In this document: piece after piece, positions 15,399 through 22,761 of the stretch
Position numbering within the stretch: position 1 is the stretch's first letter
Layout of the letters: every line of letters starts with the position of its first letter
Assembly: GCA_041479965.1 (NCBI GenBank)
Contig: JBGOZE010000006.1
Location: 1 to 29,936, forward strand
Length of the DNA stretch: 29,936 nt
From: SM23-78 sp041479965
GTDB taxonomy: Archaea; Nanobdellota; Nanobdellia; Woesearchaeales; SM23-78
Direction: 5' to 3'
Notes under the pieces: model-generated
The model's input: only the letters and a program-made list of their open reading frames with translations
What the model was told of the DNA's origin: nothing
Databases searched by the model: none
Made by a program: the position numbers and the translations under genes

Positions 15399-18300
15399 TC
15401 ATGCGCACTCGCTGTAGCCGCAGTTAGCTGCGCACTTGATGCATCCTTCAGTTCTTATCAATGGTCCTCCGCACATAGGGCATGCGCCTGTCAGCCTCAC
15501 TTCTTCTGAGCCAGAAGAGTCTCCTTCGTTGGCTTTCTCAGCCGGCTCTGTGTAGTTACTGAGCTCAACCTGCTGCGGAGGAGTTGGCATTCTCACGCCC
15601 AGCTCTTGCATGTGCTGCTCAATGGCTTTTCCCAGGGCATCTGCGCATGATAGCACTCTTGCAGGCCCAAAGCCAAATGGCCTGTGGCAACTGATTCCTT
15701 TTAATTCCATGATTATCTCTTTCGGTTGTATGCCTGATCTCAAGGCAAGAGAGGTCAGCCTGCCAATGGCTTCTGCCTGGCTATCTGCGCATCCACCTGC
15801 CTTTCCTATCTGGTTGAACACCTCGAATAAGTCTCCTTTCTCGTCCTGGTTGATGGTGACATAAAGGTTGCCGCAGCCTGTCTTGACTTTTCTTGTCGCC
15901 CCAAAGGTCACTGTAGGCCTCTTTTTCTTGACACGCACTTCTTTTTTCTCAGCTTCCTTGCTCTCCTCTTTCTTGCTCATGATATTAAGCACTTGCTCCT
16001 GCCTACTTCCATCCCTATACACAGTCACTCCTTTGCAACCGAGCTCAAATGCCATTTCATACACCTTGACTATGTCATCTTCTGTCGCGCTGTTGGGGAA
16101 ATTTACTGTCTTGCTAACTGCGTTGTCAGTGTATTTCTGGAAAGATGATTGCATCCTAATGTGGTATTCTGGGCTTATGTCATGGGATGTGACAAAAATC
16201 TTCCTGGTGTCAAGGGGAATCTCGTCAATGTCATGCACAGTTCCTTTAAGGCACACCTTATCCATGAGCTCCTTGGAGTGGAGCTTTAGCTCTTTGAGCT
16301 TCTTCTCAAAGAAAGGGTTAAGCTCGACGAGCTCATCTCCTTTCTGCAGGATGTTCTTTCTCTTGAAGGCTATTGCGAACAATGGCTCTATGCCGCCCGA
16401 TGCATTGGCTATTATGCTGATGCTTCCTGTAGGCGCGATTGTTGTTGTGGTCGCGTTCCTGAGCATCAAATCCCTACCTTTGAAATTCTTTGAGCCCTTG
16501 TCAAAGATGCTGTCCTTGAAATTAGGGAACACTCCTCTGACCTTAGCCAGCTCAACAGATGCTTTCTTGCTCTCATCATCAATGAACTTCATGAGCTTCT
16601 CTGCGAACTTGATGGCTTTTTCAGAGTTATAGGGAATTCCGAGCTTGAGGAGCAAGTCTGCAAAGCCCATCACTCCCAGTCCTATCTTCCTGTTGGCAAG
16701 GGTCATGCTCTCTATCTGCTTGAGAGGGTAATTGTTCATGTCAATCACGTTATCAAGGAAATGGACTGAGGAATGAATTGTATCAACGAGGCGCTCATAG
16801 TCCATCTCTCCTTTCTTGACAAAATTAGCCAGGTTTATTGAGCCTAGGTTGCATGATTCATAAGGTAGTAGAGGCTGCTCGCCGCAGTTATGAGTCACTA
16901 TGCCGTTCGCTATGAAAGAATGAGTTATAGGCTCGACCAAGTCATAGACTTCTTTTTCTCCGCAAGGCTCTATTGATGCTATCCTGTCTGTGAAATTAGT
17001 TGCATAAAAGTTTATTCTCCTAAGGCAGTTTAGCTTTTCCTCATGCTTGTTGCATAAGAAACCTATTTTTTTCAGGAATACTGGAATCATGTCCCTGCTT
17101 ATCTGGAGCTCAAACAGGATGCCGTCAGATTCATAAAGTCTTAGCTCGCCTCGCACAGTCTTGTACCTGAAAGTCATCCTCCGATTCCTATGCCGCTCAT
17201 AAATCCTTGATTTTATTCCCAGGTTAAGCAATAGCAATTGCACACCTTTCAACAGCTTCTCAGACTTAGATGTTAAGCGGATATAATTCGTGTTCTTAAT
17301 GTTGTTAGTTGCTATCGTGCCATCTGCTGTGAATAGTGCCTGTAGGAATCCAGTTACAGTTTTTTGTGGCGCGCTGAAAAGTGAATGGGGCACTTCCTTG
17401 CTTCCTGCCTTAACGCTTTTCACTCCTAGCTCCTTGAAGAATTCCACGAATGGCTTTGAATGATAAGAAAGGTGCATGACCTTGTTATCCCTCAACACTC
17501 CCTTGATTTCTTTGCCATAAAGCTTATTTATTCTCGGCTTGAGATATTCAAAAATTTCTTGGTCGCCCTGACTAAAAACAAATCCTGCCCTGCAGTTCTT
17601 TCCTTCCCTTAGCCAGCCGTCACCGACAAGCCAGCCCATTATCTGGCCTAAACCCTTAGACCATTTTGCTGTGTAAGCTGATTTTACTGGGAGCATGGTA
17701 TCTGGGTTGAACCTGCCTGCTCCTGAGCATATGAGCACAGAATCGCTTATAGAAAGCTCTCCAAGCTGTTTCCATCCAGTGGTTGTAAGGAATTTATGGT
17801 CTTTTGTAGCAGTGATTTCGTAGCCTGATGCTGTTATTAACTTAAAAGTCTCCTTGACTCCTGTCTTGAGAACTTTTCTTATGTTGCACAAGGAAATTCC
17901 TTTTTGGAGCAGCAAGGAATTCGAGCTAGGGCTCACAACAGCAACTCTGTTATCTGTGGCTATATTAACTCCTGCATAATCATTAATGAGCTCTTCAATC
18001 CTGACGAGCCCTTTGTCTGTAAAGACCATGATATCCCCAGTCACGCAGGGATTGGTGCTCTCTATCTCGCCTATTGCTGGCGTCGGGTTGTACTCGTTTA
18101 TTTTGTCGATGAACACAATGCCCGGCTCTCCATTGTTCCATGCCATCTTGACCATCAGGTCAAACACCTTTTTTGCGCTCAAGAGCACAGCGCTGTCCCT
18201 TACCACTCCTATCTCATCGCTTGTATGCACATCAATTACTTTTTTGTTGTCAGAACTGAGCCTCAATGATGCGGCATCTTTGTGAGTCTGGTGCTGGATT

Positions 18301-19052
18301 GATTCCAGCTGCTCCATTGTATAGTGCATCTTATTGTTAGGATTTATTAGGTTGTAATGCTGGTTCTTGTGCAATGCCTGCATGAACTTGTCAGTCATGG
18401 CAACTGAAAGGTTGAAATTGGTTATGGCTGCGTTATCCTGCTTGGCATAGATGAAGTTGATGATGTCAGGGTGGTCTACTCTAAGGATTCCCATGTTGGC
18501 TCCGCGCCTCGTGCCTCCCTGCTTGACTTCTTCTGTTGTGCTGTTGTACATCCTTATGAAAGAGACAGGCCCTGGAGATGTGCCATTTGTCGTCTTTATC
18601 CTAGCGCCATTTGGCCTGAGCCTTGAGAAGCTGAACCCAGTTCCTCCTCCTGACTTGTGCACCATGACTGTATCGTATAAGGTCTGCATGATGCTTCCCA
18701 TTTCATCTTCTATTGGAAGCACAAAGCAGGCTGAGAGCTGCTGCAGAGCCCTGCCAGCATTCATCAAGGTCGGTGAATTAGGTATGAAGTCAAGGCTTGC
18801 CATCATATCATAGAACTCTGATGACGTCTTCTTGATGTTGGCTTTCTCATCATAGCTCTTGTCAGCCAGGCTGATGTTGATGGCCACTCTTGCGAACAAT
18901 TCCTCTGGGGTCTCATATACCTTTCCGCTGTCGTCCTTCATCAGGTATCTTCTTTCCAGCACAGTCCTGCCGTTATCTGTTATATTGATTTTGTTCTTGG
19001 TTAATTCCTTCCTCATCTTGTCCAGTTCATCAATTTCAATCTTAGGTTTCAT
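15399..19052 (-). CDS. nrdJ: Class II (adenosylcobalamin-dependent) ribonucleotide reductase with intein
   Basis: Reduces ribonucleotides to deoxyribonucleotides using an adenosylcobalamin-generated thiyl radical. The precursor is 1217 residues; removing the 387-residue intein (336-722) leaves 830, a normal NrdJ length. Key residues are in place: redox Cys109 (SACFVLP), NPCGEQ with radical Cys723 as first residue after the intein, redox partner Cys734 (ESCNLGS), and the radical site Glu725. The C-terminus has a Zn-ribbon-like cluster (CPMCGG, CIKC, CGYSEC) usual in NrdJ. No N-terminal ATP cone is seen. AGAGGCC precedes the ATG. It lies 37 bases after nrdR and 52 bases before the corrinoid adenosyltransferase gene, an apparent operon. 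Anaerobic or variable-oxygen life is consistent with class II, which needs no oxygen. Confidence 0.96.
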   Translation of the reverse strand: MKPKIEIDELDKMRKELTKNKINITDNGRTVLERRYLMKDDSGKVYETPEELFARVAINISLADKSYDEKANIKKTSSEFYDMMASLDFIPNSPTLMNAGRALQQLSACFVLPIEDEMGSIMQTLYDTVMVHKSGGGTGFSFSRLRPNGARIKTTNGTSPGPVSFIRMYNSTTEEVKQGGTRRGANMGILRVDHPDIINFIYAKQDNAAITNFNLSVAMTDKFMQALHKNQHYNLINPNNKMHYTMEQLESIQHQTHKDAASLRLSSDNKKVIDVHTSDEIGVVRDSAVLLSAKKVFDLMVKMAWNNGEPGIVFIDKINEYNPTPAIGEIESTNPCVTGDIMVFTDKGLVRIEELINDYAGVNIATDNRVAVVSPSSNSLLLQKGISLCNIRKVLKTGVKETFKLITASGYEITATKDHKFLTTTGWKQLGELSISDSVLICSGAGRFNPDTMLPVKSAYTAKWSKGLGQIMGWLVGDGWLREGKNCRAGFVFSQGDQEIFEYLKPRINKLYGKEIKGVLRDNKVMHLSYHSKPFVEFFKELGVKSVKAGSKEVPHSLFSAPQKTVTGFLQALFTADGTIATNNIKNTNYIRLTSKSEKLLKGVQLLLLNLGIKSRIYERHRNRRMTFRYKTVRGELRLYESDGILFELQISRDMIPVFLKKIGFLCNKHEEKLNCLRRINFYATNFTDRIASIEPCGEKEVYDLVEPITHSFIANGIVTHNCGEQPLLPYESCNLGSINLANFVKKGEMDYERLVDTIHSSVHFLDNVIDMNNYPLKQIESMTLANRKIGLGVMGFADLLLKLGIPYNSEKAIKFAEKLMKFIDDESKKASVELAKVRGVFPNFKDSIFDKGSKNFKGRDLMLRNATTTTIAPTGSISIIANASGGIEPLFAIAFKRKNILQKGDELVELNPFFEKKLKELKLHSKELMDKVCLKGTVHDIDEIPLDTRKIFVTSHDISPEYHIRMQSSFQKYTDNAVSKTVNFPNSATEDDIVKVYEMAFELGCKGVTVYRDGSRQEQVLNIMSKKEESKEAEKKEVRVKKKRPTVTFGATRKVKTGCGNLYVTINQDEKGDLFEVFNQIGKAGGCADSQAEAIGRLTSLALRSGIQPKEIIMELKGISCHRPFGFGPARVLSCADALGKAIEQHMQELGVRMPTPPQQVELSNYTEPAEKANEGDSSGSEEVRLTGACPMCGGPLIRTEGCIKCAANCGYSECA
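16887..18047 (-). other. Intein with LAGLIDADG homing endonuclease, inserted in nrdJ
   Basis: Self-splicing protein element, residues 336-722 (387 residues) of the nrdJ product. It starts with Cys336 (CVTGDIMVFTDKGLVRIEEL), has a block-B TKDH motif in EITATKDHKFLT, and ends IVTHN with His721-Asn722, followed by Cys723 of the host. All residues needed for splicing are present. Two LAGLIDADG motifs, GQIMGWLVGDGW (about 468-480) and FLQALFTADGTI (about 564-576), both keep their acidic residue, so the endonuclease may be active. The insertion point is immediately before the catalytic radical Cys in the NPCGE motif, so unspliced enzyme would be inactive. Confidence 0.95.
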
Positions 19053-19089
19053 GTTTCAGGCCTCTTTTAAGATATCTTTACCAATATTT

Positions 19090-19599
19090 TCATACTCTTT
19101 TACTGTTCTTGTGCGATTTTGAAGCAACATGATGGCGATGGTTGCTAGGAGCATTGTTTTTCAACAGCTTAACCTCCTTTTCGAACTCACCAATATCTTG
19201 GAATGAGCGATAAACAGAGGCAAAGCGTATGTAGGCTACTGAATCAACTTTTTTCAGGTGCCTCATCACCAGGTCGCCGATGACTGAGCTCTTGACTTCA
19301 GGCGCATGCTTGCTGCGGAGAGTCTTATCAATGTCCTCAGTCATGCGGTCTATCTGCTCAATGGTCACAGGCCTTTTCTCGCAGGCGCGCAGGATGCCTT
19401 TCTTTAGCTTTTCCCTGTCAAACATCTCCCTGTTTCCGTCCTTCTTGATGACCCTGAGATTGAGATTCTCCAGCTTCTCATAGGTGGTGAAGCGCTTCTT
19501 GCACTTCAAGCATTCCCTCCTCCTCCTGGTGATGTCATCGCCAGTCTCCCTGGTCTCAACGACCTGCGTGTCCTTGTAAGAGCAAAATGGGCATCTCAT
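19090..19599 (-). CDS. nrdR: Transcriptional repressor NrdR
   Basis: Nucleotide-sensing repressor of ribonucleotide reductase genes, common in bacteria and found in only some archaea. The zinc ribbon uses Cys3, Cys6, Cys31 and Cys34 (CPFC and CLKCKKRF), and the ATP-cone domain covers about 46-136 (LRVIKKDGNREMFDREKLKKGI). The start is ATG 19599, giving the conserved MRCPFC; an upstream TTG at 19605 is unlikely. GGTGGGG sits just before it. The C-terminal tail after 140 is rich in His, Lys and Ser. It is the first gene of the nrdR-nrdJ-adenosyltransferase unit, so it probably regulates its own operon. Confidence 0.95.
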   Translation of the reverse strand: MRCPFCSYKDTQVVETRETGDDITRRRRECLKCKKRFTTYEKLENLNLRVIKKDGNREMFDREKLKKGILRACEKRPVTIEQIDRMTEDIDKTLRSKHAPEVKSSVIGDLVMRHLKKVDSVAYIRFASVYRSFQDIGEFEKEVKLLKNNAPSNHRHHVASKSHKNSKRV

Positions 19600-19613
19600 G
19601 AGCAAACCCCACC

Positions 19614-19657
19614 CGTAGTGTATATCTTCATCTCAAACCCCATATGTTGCGTAGTGT
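19614..19657 (-). promoter_or_regulatory. Direct repeat ACACTACG in the nrdR promoter-leader (candidate operator)
   Basis: ACACTACG occurs at 19650-19657 and again at 19614-19621 on the - strand, 36 bases apart. Each is followed by GGGGTTTG, after 8 and 3 bases. The first copy lies between the TATA box and the expected transcription start, the second in the leader just before the ribosome site. Location fits a repressor operator, possibly for NrdR itself, though the sequence is not a clear match to the bacterial NrdR box. Confidence 0.4.
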
Positions 19658-19661
19658 TGGT

Positions 19662-19671
19662 GTTTATAAAG
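19662..19671 (-). promoter_or_regulatory. nrdR: TATA box of the nrdR-nrdJ operon
   Basis: The - strand reads ctttataaac about 65-70 bases ahead of the nrdR ATG, predicting a start near 19640 and a leader of about 40 bases. Confidence 0.55.
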
Positions 19672-19722
19672 ATTTTTGTTGTGAAAGATATAATATGCAA
19701 ATAGTATGTTGCAAAATCCAGA

Positions 19723-19845
19723 ATGAACAACCTATACCCGAAGGCAGAGGCATCTGCTATCAAGCAGAGGTTGTTCATCCAGAAATTCGTTCATCGCATA
19801 CCTTGGTTTTCAGGCCAAGGAAAGATGAGACGAATTTCTGAAATC
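19723..19845 (-). ncRNA. Hairpin-rich intergenic element, copy B (related to 14202-14380)
   Basis: The gene-free stretch 19600-19916 contains two nested-stem structures. Outer stem one pairs 19780-19790 with 19830-19840 (11 bases, perfect), with inner stems TCATC/GATGA and CCTTGG/CCAAGG. Stem two pairs 19723-19733 with 19768-19778 (ATGAACAACCT/AGGTTGTTCAT, perfect). Read on the - strand, the segment 19766-19789 is identical over 24 bases to 14240-14263 of copy A, and both are preceded by GATTTCAGAAA. The loops differ completely in length and sequence. This pattern of conserved stems with variable loops suggests RNA or palindromic DNA structure. Its nature is unknown. Confidence 0.55.
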
Positions 19846-19860
19846 AAAAGACTAGATTGA

Positions 19861-19910
19861 TAATTAATAGAATTTATTAGCAATTATTGACAATTGATAG
19901 CAATCGATAG
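19861..19910. repeat. Five degenerate 10-base A/T-rich units
   Basis: The stretch reads as successive 10-mers taattaatag, aatttattag, caattattga, caattgatag and caatcgatag, directly after the ferredoxin stop. The last two differ at one base. It could be a slipped-strand repeat or a phased bend; nothing else supports a function. Confidence 0.4.
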
Positions 19911-19916
19911 AAACTT

Positions 19917-20150
19917 TCAAATCAGCTTCTTTTCAGAATCCCCATCTATCTCTGTTATGTGGATGCAGTTCACAGGGCAGACCTGGGCAGCGTCCATGGC
20001 ACATCCCAACTCATCGACCTCAGCCTTCTTAGGCTTGGCCTTTGAAGCACCATCTACATCTGCCATCTCAAAGTTCTCAGGGCAGCTGGCATTGCAAGCC
20101 ATGCAGCCAGTGCACTCCTCAGTTACAATCTCAATCTTGTATTTAGCCAT
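19917..20150 (-). CDS. Single-cluster [4Fe-4S] ferredoxin
   Basis: Small soluble electron carrier of 77 residues (MAKYKIEIV...). Numbered from this start, Cys13, Cys16, Cys19 and Cys58 should bind one [4Fe-4S] cluster, and Cys23 and Cys50 would form a disulfide; the spacing is the same as in Pyrococcus furiosus ferredoxin, except that the furiosus Asp ligand is Cys here. An extra Cys62 follows. The start is placed at ATG 20150, not the ATG at 20156, because AGGAG sits directly against the upstream ATG but at a proper distance from the inner one. A TATA box at 20183-20196 gives it its own promoter. Partner enzymes are not in the window; NrdJ reduction is one possible use. Confidence 0.93.
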   Translation of the reverse strand: MAKYKIEIVTEECTGCMACNASCPENFEMADVDGASKAKPKKAEVDELGCAMDAAQVCPVNCIHITEIDGDSEKKLI

Positions 20151-20182
20151 ATTCATCTCCTAAATCATATATGCTGGAGGAT

Positions 20183-20196
20183 GGTTTATAAATGTT
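20183..20196 (-). promoter_or_regulatory. TATA box of the ferredoxin gene
   Basis: The - strand reads aacatttataaacc, a strong TATA match. Transcription should start near 20164, leaving a short leader that holds AGGAG. Confidence 0.6.
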
Positions 20197-20214
20197 ATCA
20201 GATTATTTGCGAGA

Positions 20215-20598
20215 TTACTTGTTGATGAGCTGGTTCATCTCCTCGACCATCTTGTCAATCTCTTCTTCGCTCATGCCGTGGCCTTGGCATCCCTGCTCCA
20301 GGCTTTCATAGGCAGTCATGCCGCAGCCAATGCAGTGCATGCCGTGCTTGAACATGATCTCAACTGCTGCAGGATATTTGCTAGCAACTTCACCTATGAG
20401 CATCTTCTTGGTTATGAGCTGTTTTGCCTCTTTCAAAAAACTTTTGTTTTTTGAACCAGCAAGTTTACTTGCTGTTTTCTTCACTTCCTTTTTCTTTACT
20501 TCTTTTTTTGCTGATTTCAAAAAACAAGAGTTTTTTGAACCAGCAAGTTTTTTACTTGCTGATTTTGAAGGTTTCTTAGTTATTTTTTTCTTTGCCAT
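20215..20598 (-). CDS. DUF1858 redox-disulfide domain protein with Lys-rich duplicated N-terminal tail
   Basis: Protein of 127 residues. The C-terminal 65 residues form a DUF1858 domain (ITKKMLIGEVASKYPAAVEI, then HCIGCGMTAYESLEQGC), with the CIGC pair typical of the hybrid-cluster-protein-associated redox disulfide type. The N-terminal half is Lys/Ser/Ala-rich and contains two copies of a 19-20 residue unit, SASKKLAGSKNSCFLKSAKK and TASKLAGSKNKSFLKEAKQ, which are encoded by paired perfect palindromes (see 20432-20567). The tail is probably disordered and could bind nucleic acid. A TATA box and AAGGTG ribosome site precede the ATG at 20598. The ferredoxin gene follows on the same strand after 58 bases but has its own TATA box. 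Confidence 0.85.
   Translation of the reverse strand: MAKKKITKKPSKSASKKLAGSKNSCFLKSAKKEVKKKEVKKTASKLAGSKNKSFLKEAKQLITKKMLIGEVASKYPAAVEIMFKHGMHCIGCGMTAYESLEQGCQGHGMSEEEIDKMVEEMNQLINK
20432..20567 (-). repeat. Two in-frame double-palindrome units inside the DUF1858 gene
   Basis: Unit 1 (about 20432-20475) and unit 2 (about 20516-20562) each contain two perfect palindromes on the + strand: TTCAAAAAAC-N4-GTTTTTTGAA, then CAGCAAGT-N2 or N5-ACTTGCTG. The four-base loop of the first palindrome differs (tttt versus aaga), while the stems are identical. The second loop differs by exactly three bases, keeping frame. Between units the sequence is ordinary Lys-codon sequence. The layout resembles in-frame palindromic insertions such as the Rickettsia palindromic elements. 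Confidence 0.7.
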
Positions 20599-20632
20599 AA
20601 AAAATCACCTTGATGGTATGGGGAAAAATGTC

Positions 20633-20647
20633 TGTTTATAAATTTTT
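20633..20647 (-). promoter_or_regulatory. TATA box of the DUF1858 gene
   Basis: The - strand reads aaaaatttataaaca, with transcription expected near 20614. An AAGGTG ribosome site at 20607-20612 precedes ATG 20598. Confidence 0.55.
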
Positions 20648-20665
20648 AGAAAGAATCATTTTTCT

Positions 20666-22192
20666 TTATTTCTTCTTCCTCGCATTATCCAGCATCACCT
20701 GGATGAAATTTTTGTATTTGGCGTGCTCCTTGACTTTCTCTTCAAAAGGCTCTTTGTATTGTGAGTCATCAATCATGTGTTCGTCTATCTTCAGCCTTGG
20801 CCTTGGTCCTGCTGGCTTTTTCTCATAGGCCATGTAATAGTCAAATGGGTCTTCCACAAATCCCTGCCTGGGCTTGATGAACACTGAGTAGTTGAAGAGC
20901 CTCTTGTCAAAGCTCACCTGGATTATACGCATCTCTCTCAATGCTGGGAAGAGGAATAAGGCAACACCTAGCCTTGCAAGCCCAGACAAAAGGAACAATG
21001 CCTTTATTGAGCCTACATTGTCACCCAGGAGCTTGAGCAACAATCCTCCTCCTGCGGCTCCTATAAAGATAGCTATGCCGTGCAAGAGATTGAAGTAAGC
21101 GACATACTTCACCCTGTTATCTGGTGTGGAAGCGTCGAACATGAAATTGCTGACTGCAAGGTTGAATCCTCCCCAGGCAGCTCCTGACATCAGGCTGACC
21201 AATAGCAGGAAGTAGAAGTTGGCGCTTGCAAGATAGAGCAGAGGAACCATCGGGATGATGAGCCCTGTTATGAGCAGAACTATCTTGCTGCCTTGGTTAT
21301 CATTCCTTCTGCCCCAGAATCCCAGGAGCAGGAAGCTTGCAAGGATTTCAGCAGCAGTGAGTATGGTGAATTGCAGGTAGGTGTAGTGCAGGTATTTGAG
21401 CTCGTAAACAACAAAGAAAGGGCTGGCTATTGAGACTGCGATCCTGAAGAGGCACACAAAAAGCACAAACCTGCCGTAATCTGTCCTCTTGAGGTTTTTG
21501 AGGAAACTCATAAGAGTGAAGGTATCTTTTTTCCTGAAAACAGGAGCTGCAACCACTCTTTTTTTCTCGTACATCAGAAATAAGAAGAGCGCAGAGAAGC
21601 TCCTTGCTATGAAAGCAACTATGAACAGTATTGTGAATCCTTTCAGTGCGTTGAAGCCTGAATAGTATTGGAGGATTCCGCCAGCCACGAAAGTGGATAT
21701 GAACCCGACCACAGCGATTATCTGGTTTCTTTTGCCAAAGAATTTTCCGCGCTCGTGCTCAGAGACAAGGTCTCCCATCATGCCTCTCCACAATGGGCCG
21801 GCAAAATAGCCCATCATGGCCACTAATACCATGAAGCAGAGAACCATTGAGCCAGATGCTCCGTTGGCAAACATCCTGGGGATGAACATGAGAGGCAGCC
21901 AAAGAAGCGCCTGGAAAAAGACGACCAACACTATCAATCGTTTCCTTGACTTGAATACATCATTGGCTTTTATCGCTGAGAGTTGGAATACAGAAGCCAC
22001 CAGGTCAGGCACAGATGCTAGGAGCGATATCACCAGGTTAGAGGCTTTGAGGAATAATGCATAGGGTGCTATGAAGGAAGTGGTGAAGCCATCCATTACA
22101 TTGAAGAATGAGCCGTCAATGATTGAAAAGTTCAGGCTCCTCTTTATCTTGTTGCACTCAGGCTCCTTGCTCTTGAAGTTAGGCATGGCCAT
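20666..22192 (-). CDS. MFS-type membrane transporter, substrate unknown
   Basis: Integral membrane protein of 508 residues with about twelve hydrophobic segments in two halves, the usual major facilitator layout: first half about 38-215, second about 250-430. Loop 2-3 holds FKSRKRLIVL, near the place of the MFS basic loop motif; the middle loop is positively charged (YEKKRVVAAPVFRKKDTF). The last 75 residues form a charged cytoplasmic tail (MAYEKKPAGPRPRLKIDEHM). Nothing identifies the substrate. Two ATGs compete (22192 and 22186); a TATA box at 22213-22226 implies a nearly leaderless message. It stands alone between DUF1858 and YhcH-family genes. Confidence 0.8.
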   Translation of the reverse strand: MAMPNFKSKEPECNKIKRSLNFSIIDGSFFNVMDGFTTSFIAPYALFLKASNLVISLLASVPDLVASVFQLSAIKANDVFKSRKRLIVLVVFFQALLWLPLMFIPRMFANGASGSMVLCFMVLVAMMGYFAGPLWRGMMGDLVSEHERGKFFGKRNQIIAVVGFISTFVAGGILQYYSGFNALKGFTILFIVAFIARSFSALFLFLMYEKKRVVAAPVFRKKDTFTLMSFLKNLKRTDYGRFVLFVCLFRIAVSIASPFFVVYELKYLHYTYLQFTILTAAEILASFLLLGFWGRRNDNQGSKIVLLITGLIIPMVPLLYLASANFYFLLLVSLMSGAAWGGFNLAVSNFMFDASTPDNRVKYVAYFNLLHGIAIFIGAAGGGLLLKLLGDNVGSIKALFLLSGLARLGVALFLFPALREMRIIQVSFDKRLFNYSVFIKPRQGFVEDPFDYYMAYEKKPAGPRPRLKIDEHMIDDSQYKEPFEEKVKEHAKYKNFIQVMLDNARKKK

Positions 22193-22212
22193 GAGCGCGT
22201 CTTTAGAAGAGG

Positions 22213-22226
22213 TTATTTATAAAAAT
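22213..22226 (-). promoter_or_regulatory. TATA box of the MFS transporter gene
   Basis: The - strand reads atttttataaataa just upstream of the transporter start, predicting transcription within a few bases of ATG 22192. Confidence 0.55.
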
Positions 22227-22249
22227 TTAGGTTTTTAGGCACATCCTAA

Positions 22250-22738
22250 TTAGGCTATGAACTCCACCGCTATCTTCATCACAATCTTCTTGACATCAGA
22301 TTCTTTTTCTCCTGTTGGAATGCAGCCAGGCCTGTGTATGTCTGAAGGAAAGCAGATGGCATATTGCCCTTGCCCTAAGGTCAAGAAGGTTTCATTGTTC
22401 ACAAAACTAAAGAGAGCGCAGTCTTTTTCAGCAGAATACTCAGAGACGATTTTATTCTCAGGGTCCTCTACTCCCGTGCCAATGGCTTCCTTGCCGCTCA
22501 CAACATAATGGATGTCAACAAATCTTTTGTGCTGCTCAGCATTCTTCTCTCCAATAGGCTTGGTCTTGTATTCTTGAACCAGCATGAAGATCTTATCTAT
22601 ATTATAATCCTTGACAGGGTATTTCTTGTTCTCAAGCTTGGAGAAATCTAATCTTTTAAGAGAATCCAATGCCTCTTTTATCGCTCTTGGAAGAAAACTA
22701 ATCTCATCACTTGGCTTAGATAGGGTTCCAAAAATCAT
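22250..22738 (-). CDS. YhcH/YjgK/YiaL (DUF386) family cupin-like protein
   Basis: Protein of 162 residues related to E. coli YiaL/YhcH and the EbgC subunit, a metal-binding double-stranded beta-helix family linked to sugar-acid and sialic-acid use in bacteria. Visible signatures are EQHKRFVDIHYVVSGKEAI (about 68-87), holding an ExH...DxH metal-site pattern, and FPSDIHRPGC (about 130-139) with a further His. The biochemical role of the family is not well settled, and no sugar catabolism genes are nearby. It follows the PCNA gene by 23 bases on the same strand, possibly in one transcript. Confidence 0.82.
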   Translation of the reverse strand: MIFGTLSKPSDEISFLPRAIKEALDSLKRLDFSKLENKKYPVKDYNIDKIFMLVQEYKTKPIGEKNAEQHKRFVDIHYVVSGKEAIGTGVEDPENKIVSEYSAEKDCALFSFVNNETFLTLGQGQYAICFPSDIHRPGCIPTGEKESDVKKIVMKIAVEFIA

Positions 22739-22761
22739 TTTATCTTTTCAGACCAAAACCA

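Noticed and set aside
19723..19845. tRNA or known structural RNA gene
   Set aside because: There is no cloverleaf, no T-arm consensus and no CCA end; SRP and RNase P signatures are also absent.
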